DNA of 64,000 nucleotides, taken from positions 62,001 to 126,000 of the forward strand of contig NZ_SUME01000004.1 in assembly GCF_005048855.1 (NCBI RefSeq), written 5' to 3'. Shown here in pieces: positions 18,498 to 28,678 of the stretch (within the stretch, counting starts at the first letter, position 1; every line of letters starts with the position of its first letter). The position numbers and the translations under genes were made by a program. This DNA is from Sphingobacterium olei. GTDB taxonomy: Bacteria > Bacteroidota > Bacteroidia > Sphingobacteriales > Sphingobacteriaceae. A model generated the notes under the pieces. It made no database searches, was not told where the DNA came from, and was given only the letters and a program-made list of their open reading frames with translations.

Positions 18498-19526
18498 TTA
18501 TTCAATCGGATTTTCTTTCAGATAATTTTCCCATTTCCAAGCGGAAGACATCATCTCCTCAATGCCGAGCTGGGCTTTCCAACCTAGTTCGCTGGATGAC
18601 TTGGTGACATCTCCATATACTTTTACAATATCGCCTTCTCGTCGTGGACCAACCTCATAATTTAACGTCTTACCGGAGACTTTCTCAAAAGCCTTGATTG
18701 CTTCAAGGACAGAGTATCCTTTTCCGGTACCGACATTGAATACATCGTATTTTCCGTTTGGATTACCTTTTTCTAAAAGTTGAATCGCAGCAACGTGTGC
18801 TTTTGCCAAGTCTACAACATGAATAAAATCCCGTATACAATAGCCATCAGGTGTATCAAAATCATTTCCAAAGACGGTTAACTTTTCGCGTTTTCCGATG
18901 GCGGTCTGCGTGATGAAAGGCAGGAGGTTTTGGGGTACACCCAGTGGTAATTCGCCGATTAAGGCCGACTCGTGTGCACCTACCGGATTGAAATAACGTA
19001 GTGCGATTATGTTGTAGTTGTCGTATGCAGCGGCAGATTCCGCGAGGATTTCCTCTGCGATCTGTTTGGTGTTGCCGTAGGGAGAGCTGGCTCTCTTCAC
19101 TGGCGCAGATTCTGTAACGGGTAATGCATCTGGCTCGCCATATACCGTACAGCTTGAAGAGAATACAAAATTGATTTTCTTCTCCTGATAAGCTTCCAAC
19201 AAATTGATTAGGGAGAAAAAATTGTTGTGATAATATTTTAATGGTTTTTGAACGGATTCACCCACGGCTTTTGAAGCCGCAAAATGAATAATGCCACTGA
19301 TATCGGGATTGTTATTGATGAATGCTGTGGTTTGTTCGGTATCGCATAGGTCAAATTGATGAAACTCGGGTTTTACGCCGATAATTTTTTCGATCTGTGC
19401 TAAGATCTTGCTGCTTGAATTGGATAAATTGTCAATAATTACAGGTGTATACCCTGCTTTGTAGAGTTCCACTACTGTATGGGAACCAATATAACCTGTG
19501 CCTCCGGTAACTAATATTTTGCTCAT
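18498..19526 (-). CDS. galE: UDP-glucose 4-epimerase
   Basis: GalE interconverts UDP-galactose and UDP-glucose and closes the Leloir pathway begun by galT/galK about 8 kb away. The 342-residue short-chain dehydrogenase/reductase has the NAD motif GGTGYIGSH (8-16) and the catalytic YGNTK (Y-x3-K). Typical motifs are SSSCTVYGEP, RYFNPVGAHES, DGYCIRDFIHV and NVGTGKGYSV. Its ATG abuts the stop of the UXS-like gene upstream, so both belong to one nucleotide-sugar operon. Confidence 0.95.
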   Translation of the reverse strand: MSKILVTGGTGYIGSHTVVELYKAGYTPVIIDNLSNSSSKILAQIEKIIGVKPEFHQFDLCDTEQTTAFINNNPDISGIIHFAASKAVGESVQKPLKYYHNNFFSLINLLEAYQEKKINFVFSSSCTVYGEPDALPVTESAPVKRASSPYGNTKQIAEEILAESAAAYDNYNIIALRYFNPVGAHESALIGELPLGVPQNLLPFITQTAIGKREKLTVFGNDFDTPDGYCIRDFIHVVDLAKAHVAAIQLLEKGNPNGKYDVFNVGTGKGYSVLEAIKAFEKVSGKTLNYEVGPRREGDIVKVYGDVTKSSSELGWKAQLGIEEMMSSAWKWENYLKENPIE

Positions 19527-20504
19527 TTATATGTTGATTTGTTGTTTTACTCCGTCTTTTAATTTTTGTTTGTAATACGCTATCGTTTGTATTAAGCCTT
19601 CTCTTCTCGACACCTGTGGTTCCCACCCCAGTATTCGTTTTGCCTTTGTAATATCGGGTCTTCGCTGCTGCGGGTCGTCTACAGGTAACGCTTCATAGAT
19701 GATCTTTGACTTGCTTTCAGTTAAGGCTATGATCTCTTCTGCAACCGCCTTGACAGACAGCTCTTCTGGGTTACCAATGTTCAATGGCTCATGGTATTCG
19801 GTATGTAATAATCTATAAATACCTTCAATTTGGTCGGAAACATAGCAAAATGAACGCGTCTGTTCGCCGTTACCAAATACGGTTAGGTCGTCCCCTCTAA
19901 GGGCCTGTGCGATAAAGGTAGGTAAAGCTCTTCCGTCTTCCAGTCGCATACGGGGGCCGAATGTATTGAATATGCGTACAATCCTAGTATCCAGTCCATG
20001 AAAATTATGGTAAGCCACTGTCATAGCCTCCTGAAAACGCTTAGCTTCGTCGTATACTCCTCGCGGGCCGACAGGATTCACGTTTCCCCAATACTCCTCC
20101 GATTGGGGAGAAACGGTGGGATCACCATATACTTCAGAAGTAGAGGCAACCAAAATGCGTGCTTGCTTATCTTTAGCTAATCCTAAAAGATTGTGCGTAC
20201 CCAATGAACCAACTTTCAAAGTCTGTATAGGAATGCGCAAATAATCTATTGGACTGGCTGGAGACGCAAAATGAAGAATATAATCCAACTTTCCCGGAAC
20301 GTGCACAAATTTGGAAACATCATGATGATGGAACTCGAAATTTGCCATATGAAAAAGATGTTCGATATTTTCCAGAGCTCCGGTAATCAGGTTATCCATC
20401 GCAATAACATGATAATTTTCCTGAATAAATCGATCACAAAGGTGTGAACCTAAAAATCCTGCTGCACCGGTTATAAGTATTCTTTTTTGAGCCTTCTGTT
20501 GCAC
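19527..20504 (-). CDS. NAD-dependent sugar epimerase/decarboxylase, UDP-xylose synthase-like
   Basis: The 325-residue extended SDR has [10 protein letters not shown] (14-23), [20 protein letters not shown], and Y-x3-K in GVYDEAKRF. It also has [11 protein letters not shown] and the tail [16 protein letters not shown]. The ASPASP and [11 protein letters not shown] motifs mark UDP-glucuronate decarboxylases, which make UDP-xylose; related dTDP-glucose dehydratases are less likely. The start is GTG at 20502-20504, since no in-frame ATG lies upstream. It is coupled to galE and divergent from the Kdo transferase gene, which suggests a role in envelope glycan synthesis. Confidence 0.85.
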   Translation of the reverse strand: MQQKAQKRILITGAAGFLGSHLCDRFIQENYHVIAMDNLITGALENIEHLFHMANFEFHHHDVSKFVHVPGKLDYILHFASPASPIDYLRIPIQTLKVGSLGTHNLLGLAKDKQARILVASTSEVYGDPTVSPQSEEYWGNVNPVGPRGVYDEAKRFQEAMTVAYHNFHGLDTRIVRIFNTFGPRMRLEDGRALPTFIAQALRGDDLTVFGNGEQTRSFCYVSDQIEGIYRLLHTEYHEPLNIGNPEELSVKAVAEEIIALTESKSKIIYEALPVDDPQQRRPDITKAKRILGWEPQVSRREGLIQTIAYYKQKLKDGVKQQINI

Positions 20505-20538
20505 TTTGTCGTGAATTAGAAAAGGTTTAATATCTTTG
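20505..20538 (+). promoter_or_regulatory. Promoter of the Kdo transferase gene
   Basis: The -7 box TATCTTTG (20531-20538) matches TAnnTTTG. A TTTG at 20505-20508 lies 22 nt upstream, a good -33 element for this phylum. The ATG is 26 nt downstream of the -7 box. Confidence 0.55.
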
Positions 20539-20564
20539 ACGAAGATAAGTATTATTTCATTAAT

Positions 20565-21809
20565 ATGCGGATACTCTACGATCTGGGAATTGTTTTTTAC
20601 GGTATGATACTACGGTTGATAGCTCCTTTTCATACCAAGGCACAACGTTGGGTAGACGGACGAAAAGGACTGTTAAAACACATAAAACACACGGTTGAAA
20701 AAGGTCAGGAACACATCTGGTTTCATTTTGCTTCCTTAGGAGAATTTGAGCAAGGAAGGGCTGTTTTGGAACAGATCAAAAAAAAATATCCAAATGAAAA
20801 AATTGTAGTAACTTTTTTTTCTCCCTCAGGCTATGAGATTCGCAAAAATACCCCATTGGCGGATTATGTGTTTTATTTACCTGAAGATTCTGCGAGGGCC
20901 GCACGTGACTTTGTGGAAGCGATCAACCCTAAATTTGCCGTTTTCACCAAATACGAATATTGGTACCATTATTTTAATGAACTCCATAAACGCAAGATTC
21001 GTTTGCTTATGATTTCGGCTATTTTTCGAGAGGAACAACTGTTTTTTAAGCCGTATGGCGGATTTTACCGTTCTATTCTCAAAAAAGTTTCCTTTTTCTT
21101 TACCCAAAATACGGATAGTGTCCATATGTTAAAATGGATTGGAATTACGCATGCAGGTTTGGCGGGAGATACCCGATTTGACCGGGTGGTGGAGTTGCCC
21201 AAGAAACATCAGGAAATCCTTCCCATAAAGCAATTTGTCGGAAATCAGCATGTACTTGTTGCGGGGAGTACCTGGCCAACGGATGAAGCGCTATTGCAGC
21301 AACTTGCCATGCAATATCCATTGTGGAAATTTATAGTTGCCCCACATGAGGTGGATGATAATCATATACATAGCCTGCTTAAACTCTTTCCTCAGGCCAT
21401 TAATTTTTCCGAATTTTCATCGTATACCGCTGCCAAAATTGAAGCAGCGCAAATATTGCTCATTGACAATATTGGCATGTTATCGTCTCTCTACTATTAT
21501 GGCGACGTTGCATATATAGGAGGTGGCTTTGGTGTCGGGATCCATAATACATTGGAAGCGGCCACCTATGGTATGCCGATTATCTTTGGTCCAAAATATG
21601 AAAAGTTTCAGGAAGCGGTAGATCTCGTCACGTTAACGGCTGGATTTTCTATTGCCAACTACAACGACTTGCAGGGTGTTTTTAGATCGCTGAACGAACA
21701 GGAACGCCGGAAGATTTGTGGGGAAGCCGCTAGTGCGTATGTGAAACAACGTGCTGGTGCGACGCAGATCATTATGAAATACCTGGAAACCGAAAAGCTT
21801 TTGGGATAA
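20565..21809 (+). CDS. waaA: 3-deoxy-D-manno-octulosonic acid (Kdo) transferase
   Basis: WaaA (GT30) adds Kdo to lipid A precursor at the inner membrane. The 414-residue product has a short N-terminal membrane anchor (about 4-22) and the active-site segment [13 protein letters not shown], with the catalytic Glu near residue 63. It also has [37 protein letters not shown], and the nucleotide-sugar loop [20 protein letters not shown]. All are typical of the family. It is monocistronic, with a terminator immediately downstream. Confidence 0.95.
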   Translation: MRILYDLGIVFYGMILRLIAPFHTKAQRWVDGRKGLLKHIKHTVEKGQEHIWFHFASLGEFEQGRAVLEQIKKKYPNEKIVVTFFSPSGYEIRKNTPLADYVFYLPEDSARAARDFVEAINPKFAVFTKYEYWYHYFNELHKRKIRLLMISAIFREEQLFFKPYGGFYRSILKKVSFFFTQNTDSVHMLKWIGITHAGLAGDTRFDRVVELPKKHQEILPIKQFVGNQHVLVAGSTWPTDEALLQQLAMQYPLWKFIVAPHEVDDNHIHSLLKLFPQAINFSEFSSYTAAKIEAAQILLIDNIGMLSSLYYYGDVAYIGGGFGVGIHNTLEAATYGMPIIFGPKYEKFQEAVDLVTLTAGFSIANYNDLQGVFRSLNEQERRKICGEAASAYVKQRAGATQIIMKYLETEKLLG

Positions 21810-21812
21810 ATG

Positions 21813-21847
21813 AAGAAGGTACCGGCTACTGAAACCAGTACCTTCTT
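21813..21847 (+). terminator. Rho-independent terminator after waaA
   Basis: The 10-bp arms aagaaggtac (21813-21822) and gtaccttctt (21838-21847) pair perfectly. The hairpin starts 3 bases after the stop codon. Confidence 0.75.
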
Positions 21848-21908
21848 AACACTCGATTAGGACAGCTTAAACAGTGCACTGTAAACTAAATTTTTGCGAC
21901 AACCTATT

Positions 21909-23642
21909 TTATTGTTTACCATCTAATAAAGTGCCCTTTTTTAATGACTTAACGGCGTGGTCCACTGCTCTCGCGGTAAGTGCCATATAGGTCAATGTCG
22001 GGTTTTGCGTCGCTGTTGATGTCATACATGCGCCATCTGTTACATAAACATTCTTACAGAGGTGGAGTTGATTCCATTTATTCAATAACGAAGTCTTCGC
22101 ATCGTTGCCCATCCTAGCCCCACCCATCTCATGAATATCGTTTCCGGGTCGACGGGAATCATTGGACGTTCTGATGTTCTTAAATCCGGCAGCCTCATAC
22201 ATCGCAGTCATCTGTTCGTAGTAATCTTTACGCCTTTGCCAATCGTCTTCGGCGTAATCTACAGAAATATGTAAGAGTGGCACGCCCCATTTATCGGTTT
22301 TACTTGCGTCTAACCACACTTGATTACTTTCCTTGGGGATAGTTTCCGCCATCATATGAGAATGTATGCGCCAGTTACTCCATTTTGAATCATCGAGTAA
22401 TGCATTCTTGAGCGCATCACCCACACCGTTGGTGTCCCGAACCTGTGAACGATTGGCACTGAAAGCTGCTGCCCAACCGCGCAAGAAATCTGTTTCCTGA
22501 CTATCCACATTACGGAAGTTAGGGATATACCCCCCACCGGCTGGATTTCGACCATCTGTTCGATATTCGAGAAGACCATCATATTCCGCACTGATACGTG
22601 CGGTGTAGTTGTGAAAAGCAATATATTTTCCTAGCAGTCCGTTGTCATTTCCTAGTCCTTCTGGAAAACGGTCCGACTTAGAGTTGAGTAGAATAAGATT
22701 GGTATTTAAAGCCGCAGCGTTAACAAAAATTACCTCAGCGAAGAAATCTATTTCCTCCAGTGATTCGGTGTCAATCACTTTTACACCTTTCGCTTTGCCC
22801 GATTCTTGGTCGTACAGTATCGAATGCACTACCGAATGGGGACGTAAGGTGAGATTACCCGTTTTTTGTGCCCAAGGAAGAGTAGAGGCATTGCTGCTGA
22901 AGTAACCTCCAAAAGGACAACCACGCTGACACAGTACGCGGTGCTGACATTTTACACGTCCCTGCTGAAGATGGATAGGCTGTGGATCGGAGAGGTGTGC
23001 GCACCTCGCACTGATGACGTGCCTGTTTTTAAAGTGCTGATTGACGGATTGACGGAAATAATCTTCCGCCGCATTCAACGGGTAACCCGGTAAAAAATCA
23101 CCATCCGGGAGTGTAGATAGCCCATCCTTATTGCCCGCAATACCAACGAAACGTTCTACGTAACTGTACCATGGATCGATATCATGATACCGGATAGGCC
23201 AATCCACCGCAAAGCCGTCACGTGCAGGTCCTTCAAAATCATATTCGCTCCAGCGCTGCGTTTGTCGTGCCCATATCAATGATTTTCCACCAACCTGATA
23301 TCCGCGAATCCAGTCGAAATCTTTCTCCTGAATATAAGGATGTTCCTCATCTTTCGCGAAAAAATGTTGCGTGTCCTCTCTGTACGCGTAACATCTGTTG
23401 GCAATCGGATTCGTTTGCTTATCGGCATAGGTTATTTCATTACGGTGTTCCAATTCATATGGATAGAGGTTAGTCGTTGGGTAGTCTTTGACATGTGCCA
23501 CGTCGCGTCCGCGTTCGAGGACGAGGGTTTTTAAACCTTTTTCGGTGAATTCCTTTGCCGCCCAACCTCCACTTGCTCCGGAGCCGATTACAATAGCATC
23601 GAAAACGCGCGTTTTTACATCATCTATATTTAAGTTTGCCAT
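21909..23642 (-). CDS. GMC-family oxidoreductase (glucoside 3-dehydrogenase-like large subunit)
   Basis: The 577-residue FAD enzyme has the dinucleotide motif GSGASGGWAAKE (21-32) and the GMC features GYQVGGKSLIWARQ, CQRGCPFGGYFSSNAS, HEMGGARMG and TDGACMTSTATQNPTLTYMAL. The upstream gene encodes a subunit-3 partner, as in gluconate 2-dehydrogenase and glucoside 3-dehydrogenase complexes that oxidise sugars in the periplasm. There is no signal peptide; such large subunits are carried out with the Tat-targeted small subunit. The electron acceptor (a cytochrome c) is not encoded nearby. Confidence 0.88.
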   Translation of the reverse strand: MANLNIDDVKTRVFDAIVIGSGASGGWAAKEFTEKGLKTLVLERGRDVAHVKDYPTTNLYPYELEHRNEITYADKQTNPIANRCYAYREDTQHFFAKDEEHPYIQEKDFDWIRGYQVGGKSLIWARQTQRWSEYDFEGPARDGFAVDWPIRYHDIDPWYSYVERFVGIAGNKDGLSTLPDGDFLPGYPLNAAEDYFRQSVNQHFKNRHVISARCAHLSDPQPIHLQQGRVKCQHRVLCQRGCPFGGYFSSNASTLPWAQKTGNLTLRPHSVVHSILYDQESGKAKGVKVIDTESLEEIDFFAEVIFVNAAALNTNLILLNSKSDRFPEGLGNDNGLLGKYIAFHNYTARISAEYDGLLEYRTDGRNPAGGGYIPNFRNVDSQETDFLRGWAAAFSANRSQVRDTNGVGDALKNALLDDSKWSNWRIHSHMMAETIPKESNQVWLDASKTDKWGVPLLHISVDYAEDDWQRRKDYYEQMTAMYEAAGFKNIRTSNDSRRPGNDIHEMGGARMGNDAKTSLLNKWNQLHLCKNVYVTDGACMTSTATQNPTLTYMALTARAVDHAVKSLKKGTLLDGKQ

Positions 23643-23691
23643 TCTTTTATGTGTTCTCTCTTATTTTGTTTCTGTTCTCTTCTATGTGCCG

Positions 23692-24219
23692 TCAGGCCAT
23701 TTTTACATAGCCATTATATCGACCGGGAACTAACTCGTATTTTTTTAAGTCAGTCATCACATACTTCGAATTCACAAACCCCTGTATGGTTCGGCGTTTC
23801 GTAATGGCATAAAACCGTTTTATCGGTTCATCTTTTACTTCCTTCATCTCTTCTAAAAAAGCAAGGCGCTTATCTGGTTCCAGTTTGATAAAATCCTTTC
23901 CCATTTTCTCGCGCGCATAAGTAGAAAATGACGTCAATCCATCCATAAAAGCTGCTTGATCTTCTGGATTATGACAATCATCCACCATTTTCAAAACAAA
24001 GAGGTGTAGTAATAATTCCTGTCCTCCAGAGGTATTAGAAGAGGGTATAATCGTCTCAACTAGCTCGGCTAGCAAATTTTCATGTTCTTCCTCTATCACC
24101 AAATGGGTCAGTTCAATAGTTGGCTTGCCCGATTTTCGATAGCAGGCTGGAAGCAAAAGTGTACCGCCCGCGATAAACAGTAACCTGCGAAGGGCGATTC
24201 TTCTGTTGATCAAATCCAT
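23692..24219 (-). CDS. Gluconate 2-dehydrogenase subunit 3 family protein
   Basis: The 175-residue small subunit carries an N-terminal export signal with NRRIALRRLLFIAGG, twin-arginine-like, and a Cys at PAC that could be a lipobox. The mature part has the LLAELVETIIPSSNTSGG motif that opens this family, and the C-terminal PGRYNGYV. It pairs with the GMC subunit 49 bases downstream and would chaperone or export it. This pairing is what suggests a periplasmic sugar dehydrogenase for the locus. Confidence 0.85.
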   Translation of the reverse strand: MDLINRRIALRRLLFIAGGTLLLPACYRKSGKPTIELTHLVIEEEHENLLAELVETIIPSSNTSGGQELLLHLFVLKMVDDCHNPEDQAAFMDGLTSFSTYAREKMGKDFIKLEPDKRLAFLEEMKEVKDEPIKRFYAITKRRTIQGFVNSKYVMTDLKKYELVPGRYNGYVKMA

Positions 24220-24278
24220 ATATATAATCCTTTCTGTTTGAAATTACGATTTAATTCTTAATATCCTACATATTTTGC

Positions 24279-25925
24279 TTATGGTTTGGATAAGATCTGT
24301 TTATTTTCCAGCAGCATCTTTTGAAGAGCACTATAGGGTACATCTTGCACGCCGATACCTTGGTCAATAGCCAAAGATGCGGCTAAAGCTGCACTTTCGC
24401 CCAGTATCATGAATACCGGTTCCATACGAATGCTACCAAAGGCAATATGTGAACTGGAGACACATACCGGAACAAGAAGATTTACGCATTCTTCTTTCTT
24501 GGGTACGAGTGAGCCATAGGATATTTTATAAGGCCCCTTCTTGGGCTTTACACCGATATCCCCCTCATTCTGAACATACCCGTCAGCCTTTACGTATCGC
24601 TGTACATTGTGCGAATCTAGCGAATAAGACCCCATGCCTACAGGGTCAGAAATCTCAGTTTCGCTGAATGTATCGTGTTCGGTCATTATGTGCTGGCCTA
24701 CCATGCGACGTGCCTCTCTGATGTATAACTGATGGGGCCAATGTCCATTGTCTGTAAACTCGTCTTTCGCTAAGCCCCATTGCGCCATTTCCCTGCGCAC
24801 ATCAACCGGTACTTTCTCGTCGTTAGCCATGAAATACAGCAGTCCTTTTTGATAATCTTCATGTTCTTTGATTAGCTCTTTACGACGTTCGTAACTCGCT
24901 TCAGGATAATCGTAATTCATACCAATAAAATCCGTGCTAAAGGGGCCATGGTTGTTGGTGTCCGTTTTGCGATTGGGGATTGGGTCGAATTTACGAAAGG
25001 TCTCGCGCCAGCCCGATGTGAAAACGCGCGCCAGTAGCTCATAATTTTCCGGTTTATAATAATCTGGTTTCGGAAAGGGCACGCGGTTATCGGGGTGGTT
25101 ACTTAAACACATCCGGAAGCAATAGGCCTGCAACCGATGATCGCCCTCCCCATAGACACCTGGATCCTCAGCTGACACGCCGTATAAAAGCCCACTCGTG
25201 CTATCACCCGCTATTACGTATGGACTAATGTCGCTCTTAAACCAGTGGTCGTGGTGTAATACTCCAGTCTGTATGCCATTCCATTTCTCTCCGTATACAC
25301 TATTCCCCTCACGTCCCACGTGGTAGCTCACATCTGCAGCCTCCATTAAATCACCCTCGTACGTGGCATCGATAAACATCTTTCCCTTAAACGTTTTCCC
25401 GCTTAAGGTCGTAATGGAAACGATACGGTCGCCCTTCTTCATCACACCACTCTCCCGATCTAACCATTCATCTCGCCAAACTTCCAGCTCGTACTCTTTT
25501 ACATAATCCTCGAAGACTTGTTCGGCTACATGGGGTTCGAAAATCCACATCGTACGCTCGCTACCATCTATTGCTGCTGTACCTTGGCCTTTGTTGCCGT
25601 ATTCCGACTGACCTTGCCAGCGCCAAGCTGCGCTATCCTGATAGTGCAGATACACACGATGATAGAAATCGCGTGCTAGCCCCCCGATGACCGATTTATC
25701 ACCTGTATCCGTAAACCCAAGCCCCCCCGATGACAATCCGCCCAAGTGTTTGTCCGGCGATATGACGATGACCGATTTCCCCGATTTTTTTGCCTGTACC
25801 GCAGAAATAATACCCGCTGATGTGCCGCCATAGACAATCAGGTCTGCTTGATATTCATTTGAATGCAATTGGTTGCAAGAAACAAGTAGCGCTATGATAA
25901 CCATAGCCAATAGTGTTTTCCTCAT
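24279..25925 (-). CDS. FAD-dependent oxidoreductase lipoprotein (PF12831 type)
   Basis: The 548-residue product has a lipoprotein signal (LLVSC near residue 17) followed by an FAD-binding Rossmann motif VYGGTSAGIISAVQAKKSG (about 31-50). Next come HLGGLSSGGLGFTD, FIDATYEGDLMEAADVSYHVGRE and, near the C-terminus, VPVCVSSSHIAFGSIRMEPVFMILGESAALAASLAID. This family is common in Bacteroidota carbohydrate loci and its substrates are mostly unknown. It starts 5 bases after the SGNH hydrolase stop, so the two are co-transcribed. Confidence 0.85.
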   Translation of the reverse strand: MRKTLLAMVIIALLVSCNQLHSNEYQADLIVYGGTSAGIISAVQAKKSGKSVIVISPDKHLGGLSSGGLGFTDTGDKSVIGGLARDFYHRVYLHYQDSAAWRWQGQSEYGNKGQGTAAIDGSERTMWIFEPHVAEQVFEDYVKEYELEVWRDEWLDRESGVMKKGDRIVSITTLSGKTFKGKMFIDATYEGDLMEAADVSYHVGREGNSVYGEKWNGIQTGVLHHDHWFKSDISPYVIAGDSTSGLLYGVSAEDPGVYGEGDHRLQAYCFRMCLSNHPDNRVPFPKPDYYKPENYELLARVFTSGWRETFRKFDPIPNRKTDTNNHGPFSTDFIGMNYDYPEASYERRKELIKEHEDYQKGLLYFMANDEKVPVDVRREMAQWGLAKDEFTDNGHWPHQLYIREARRMVGQHIMTEHDTFSETEISDPVGMGSYSLDSHNVQRYVKADGYVQNEGDIGVKPKKGPYKISYGSLVPKKEECVNLLVPVCVSSSHIAFGSIRMEPVFMILGESAALAASLAIDQGIGVQDVPYSALQKMLLENKQILSKP

Positions 25926-25930
25926 GTTTT

Positions 25931-26617
25931 CTATTTATCTGTTACATTTAAGTTTAAAAATTCTATTATCTCCGGTGCAATGACCTCTTCTCCACCCTTC
26001 TTATTGGGATGTAAGCCATCCGGAACGTACTGCCTGAAAACCTCTTCCCCCTGATCTAAGATGTTCTGCCAATTGGTGTAATGGTCGATAAGCATAACCT
26101 TTTTTTGCCGTGCTACTTCCCGATACATCGCATAATACGCTGATAGATCGGGTCTAAAGGCAGCAGATTTTCCGATAGGCATATTCATAACCTGTAAAAA
26201 GATGTCGCAGGAATCGCTATAAAGTCGTACGCGGTCAATCATATATTCCAGATTCAATTTAGCAAGCGCAACCGATGTCCCGTATTCTTTAAATGCGTCG
26301 TTCATACCAAACTCTATAAACACGGCATCCGGCTTTTTGGCAATGACACTATCTTCGAAGTTTTTGACGCCCCAGACAGACCACATCCCGCCCTTACCGG
26401 CGAGCGTATAATGGACGAGATTATCGCCATACTCCTCTGCAATACGTGCCTTGACCACGTCCATCCAGGCCCTTCCGTTTCCACCACTGGACAAACTGGT
26501 TCCATATACCACGATATGCTGGTGCTTTCCTTTCTGTAAGCGCTTTAGGAAATTTGGCTGGCAAAATGCCGATAAGCAAAGCAGCAAGGTGGCCAAAAGA
26601 AATATTGTTCTTTTCAT
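25931..26617 (-). CDS. SGNH/GDSL-type hydrolase, secreted
   Basis: The 228-residue product has a signal peptide (about 1-19, ending AFCQ). Block I is YGTSLSSGGNG with Ser as nucleophile (GTS instead of GDS), block III FIEFGMND contains the Asn, and block V DGLHPN supplies Asp and His. It is probably an esterase or deacetylase for a carbohydrate substituent in the periplasm. It is first in an apparent operon with the FAD oxidoreductase and the GMC pair. It is separated from susD by a hairpin. Confidence 0.85.
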   Translation of the reverse strand: MKRTIFLLATLLLCLSAFCQPNFLKRLQKGKHQHIVVYGTSLSSGGNGRAWMDVVKARIAEEYGDNLVHYTLAGKGGMWSVWGVKNFEDSVIAKKPDAVFIEFGMNDAFKEYGTSVALAKLNLEYMIDRVRLYSDSCDIFLQVMNMPIGKSAAFRPDLSAYYAMYREVARQKKVMLIDHYTNWQNILDQGEEVFRQYVPDGLHPNKKGGEEVIAPEIIEFLNLNVTDK

Positions 26618-26787
26618 TTTTAGCAGTAGGTTTTATAATGATAAGTAGCAATATTAAAAAAAGATACCGGGAATAAACCGTTAAATCATCTTATTTTATT
26701 GCATTAATGTATCAATTCACAATAACCTTTATTTTTTATCTTATTTTATGTATCCGATTTCTATTATGAGCCTTCCAAATTAAAACA

Positions 26788-26811
26788 GGCGTACGCCAGA
26801 TGTTGTACGCC
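26788..26811 (-). terminator. Terminator after susD of locus 1
   Basis: The arms ggcgtac (26788-26794) and gtacgcc (26805-26811) are complementary. Read on the minus strand, the hairpin begins 20 nt after the susD stop and is followed by TGTTTT. It separates susCD from the SGNH-oxidoreductase genes. Confidence 0.6.
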
Positions 26812-26831
26812 CGTATAGTCTAAACAAGTGA

Positions 26832-28583
26832 TTACATATTTTCCCACCCTCCAGGTTGTTGTGGATAGGGATCGCCTGCAATAACAGACTCGATTTGTTT
26901 CTGTGGAATTGGGCGCAATACGTGGAAATCCTGTATATTATCCTTAGGCAGGGTATGGTTTGTCCATTTTGTCGTAAAGAACCCATGCTTCCGTACACGC
27001 TCAACTAATTTTTGTGTGCGAACAAGGTCAAACCAGCGCAACTGTTCTCCACAAAGCTCGCGTGTTCTTTCATCAAGAATATAATCGATGGTTATATCTC
27101 CGGGAGCAATCATCAGGTCGTCAATATATTCTTCCTTCGAGGCAGCTCTTTTACGAAGTTCATTGATGTAATAAGCAGCTCCGTTGCTTGTAGAATTATT
27201 GCCCAGTTTAAAAGCAGCTTCGGCAGCGATAAGGTATGTTTCGGCCAAACGATATACGATGATTGAACGCTGGGAGTCGAATGAAAGACTTGCACGATTG
27301 GGATCCAAAAATTTCTTCATTGTTGGGAATGAAGGATCTGTGTAGTTTTCGGGCGTCAGTATATAATAATTTGTCGCCCCTATTTCTTCTCTGGTCATGT
27401 TTTTGCCCGGAAGATAACCTGCAAGGTTTCCTTTTGTTCCACTTCTAATAGCAGAATACTTGGTGTTGCCAACATAAAATTCCTGGGTTCTATTCTGAAA
27501 ATCGACCGGAGCTTTCCACTCGCTTTGGAATGTAGCGTAATAGCGCGAATCTTTGTCTACATCACCAAAGGCTTCATTATAAAGCCAGGTTGTTCCGTGA
27601 TATCGCGCATAAACACGTCCATCTTCTATCTGTTGAACATTACCGCTACCATTAAAATTAAAATAACCTGCAACAAAGACATGTGAAAGATGATTCATAT
27701 TTGCATCCGATTCAGGTACACCATAAATCGGATCGTTTGTCATCTGTACACTATACAGTATTTCCTGATTATTTTCATTGCCAGGTTTATGGATATCTGC
27801 ATATTTTGGCATAAGCTTGACGCCTATTTGCTCGCCATCCTCAATTAGTGCTGTTGCTACATCATATGCCTGCTGAAAATCGGTAGATTGAGCAGCACTG
27901 CTCCATCCACGGGTGAGATATACTTTTGCTAGTAGATGACGGGCTAAAGCTTGTGTAACACGGCCTGTATTTGTATCTTTCGATCCTGCGGGCAGGTTGC
28001 CCGGCGTTGTACAATACAAGAGGTCTTCGATAATAAAATCGTACACATCAGCCATAGGGTCACGCTTAGCCTCTTTTATAACCCCATCATTATATGTACG
28101 GTTCAATGTCACATCGCCAAAGAATTGCACCAAACGAAAATAAAGCAAAGCCCGGAAGAATTTGGTCTCCGCCAGCATAGTTGTTTTTTTAGTTTCTGTA
28201 ATGCCCGTCATGTCTTGCCCAAAGTGCACAAGACCATTGCAGGTATTGATCAATGTATACGAAGATCTCCAGTAGGAATAAATATAGTCCGAACTGGGTT
28301 TGTAATTTGCCGTATAATTACCAAAATTATAAATGTCACCCGAAGCACGGCTGTAGAACTCATCGGTTCCAGTCACCGTCAACATATGGATAGCACTAAT
28401 GGGACCATAAAAAGCGCGCATTCCGCCATAAACACCATTTAATCCAAGTTCAAATCCCTGTGGTGTATTAAACGACTCGGGTGTAATTTTCGAGTGATTT
28501 TCCTCTTCCAGAAAATCCTTGCACGCCGTGACGAATAGTAACGGTATACATATTAATAAAAATATTAGATTTTTCATTTTCAT
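26832..28583 (-). CDS. SusD/RagB-family surface glycan-binding lipoprotein (locus 1)
   Basis: The 583-residue lipoprotein (lipobox FVTAC near residue 21, then KDFLEEENHS) has the SusD family features: an N-terminal ITPESFNTPQGFELGLNGVYGGM segment, TPR-like helices with ETKFFRALLYFRLVQFFGDV, and a C-terminal ILDERTRELCGEQLRWFDLVRT block. SusD partners cap the SusC channel and bind the imported ligand. It follows its susC after a structured gap of 95 bases. Confidence 0.95.
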   Translation of the reverse strand: MKMKNLIFLLICIPLLFVTACKDFLEEENHSKITPESFNTPQGFELGLNGVYGGMRAFYGPISAIHMLTVTGTDEFYSRASGDIYNFGNYTANYKPSSDYIYSYWRSSYTLINTCNGLVHFGQDMTGITETKKTTMLAETKFFRALLYFRLVQFFGDVTLNRTYNDGVIKEAKRDPMADVYDFIIEDLLYCTTPGNLPAGSKDTNTGRVTQALARHLLAKVYLTRGWSSAAQSTDFQQAYDVATALIEDGEQIGVKLMPKYADIHKPGNENNQEILYSVQMTNDPIYGVPESDANMNHLSHVFVAGYFNFNGSGNVQQIEDGRVYARYHGTTWLYNEAFGDVDKDSRYYATFQSEWKAPVDFQNRTQEFYVGNTKYSAIRSGTKGNLAGYLPGKNMTREEIGATNYYILTPENYTDPSFPTMKKFLDPNRASLSFDSQRSIIVYRLAETYLIAAEAAFKLGNNSTSNGAAYYINELRKRAASKEEYIDDLMIAPGDITIDYILDERTRELCGEQLRWFDLVRTQKLVERVRKHGFFTTKWTNHTLPKDNIQDFHVLRPIPQKQIESVIAGDPYPQQPGGWENM

Positions 28584-28678
28584 CTATTTAATTTTTTCTA
28601 ATGGCTGATGAGAGCTCGAGTAAATAATCATTCTCCTGTGTGTTAATGATTATTTATTCTCTCGGTTTCATCTCGTAC
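28584..28678 (-). ncRNA. Structured susC-susD intergenic element (type A)
   Basis: Perfect 11-bp arms at 28622-28632 and 28645-28655 (aaataatcatt / aatgattattt) are enclosed by GAG/CTC and GATGA/TCATC pairs. Read on the minus strand, the gap has the blocks GATGAAACCGAGA, AATGATTAT, GAGCTC and CTCATCAGCCA in the same order as the GH43-GH43 gap at 54892-55006. It is probably an mRNA structure that tunes relative susD expression; a separate sRNA is possible. Confidence 0.5.

Noticed and set aside
26700-26720. An isolated ATTGATAC half-site upstream of the SGNH hydrolase gene
   Set aside because: There is no partner half-site 21 bp away, so it is probably chance in AT-rich DNA.
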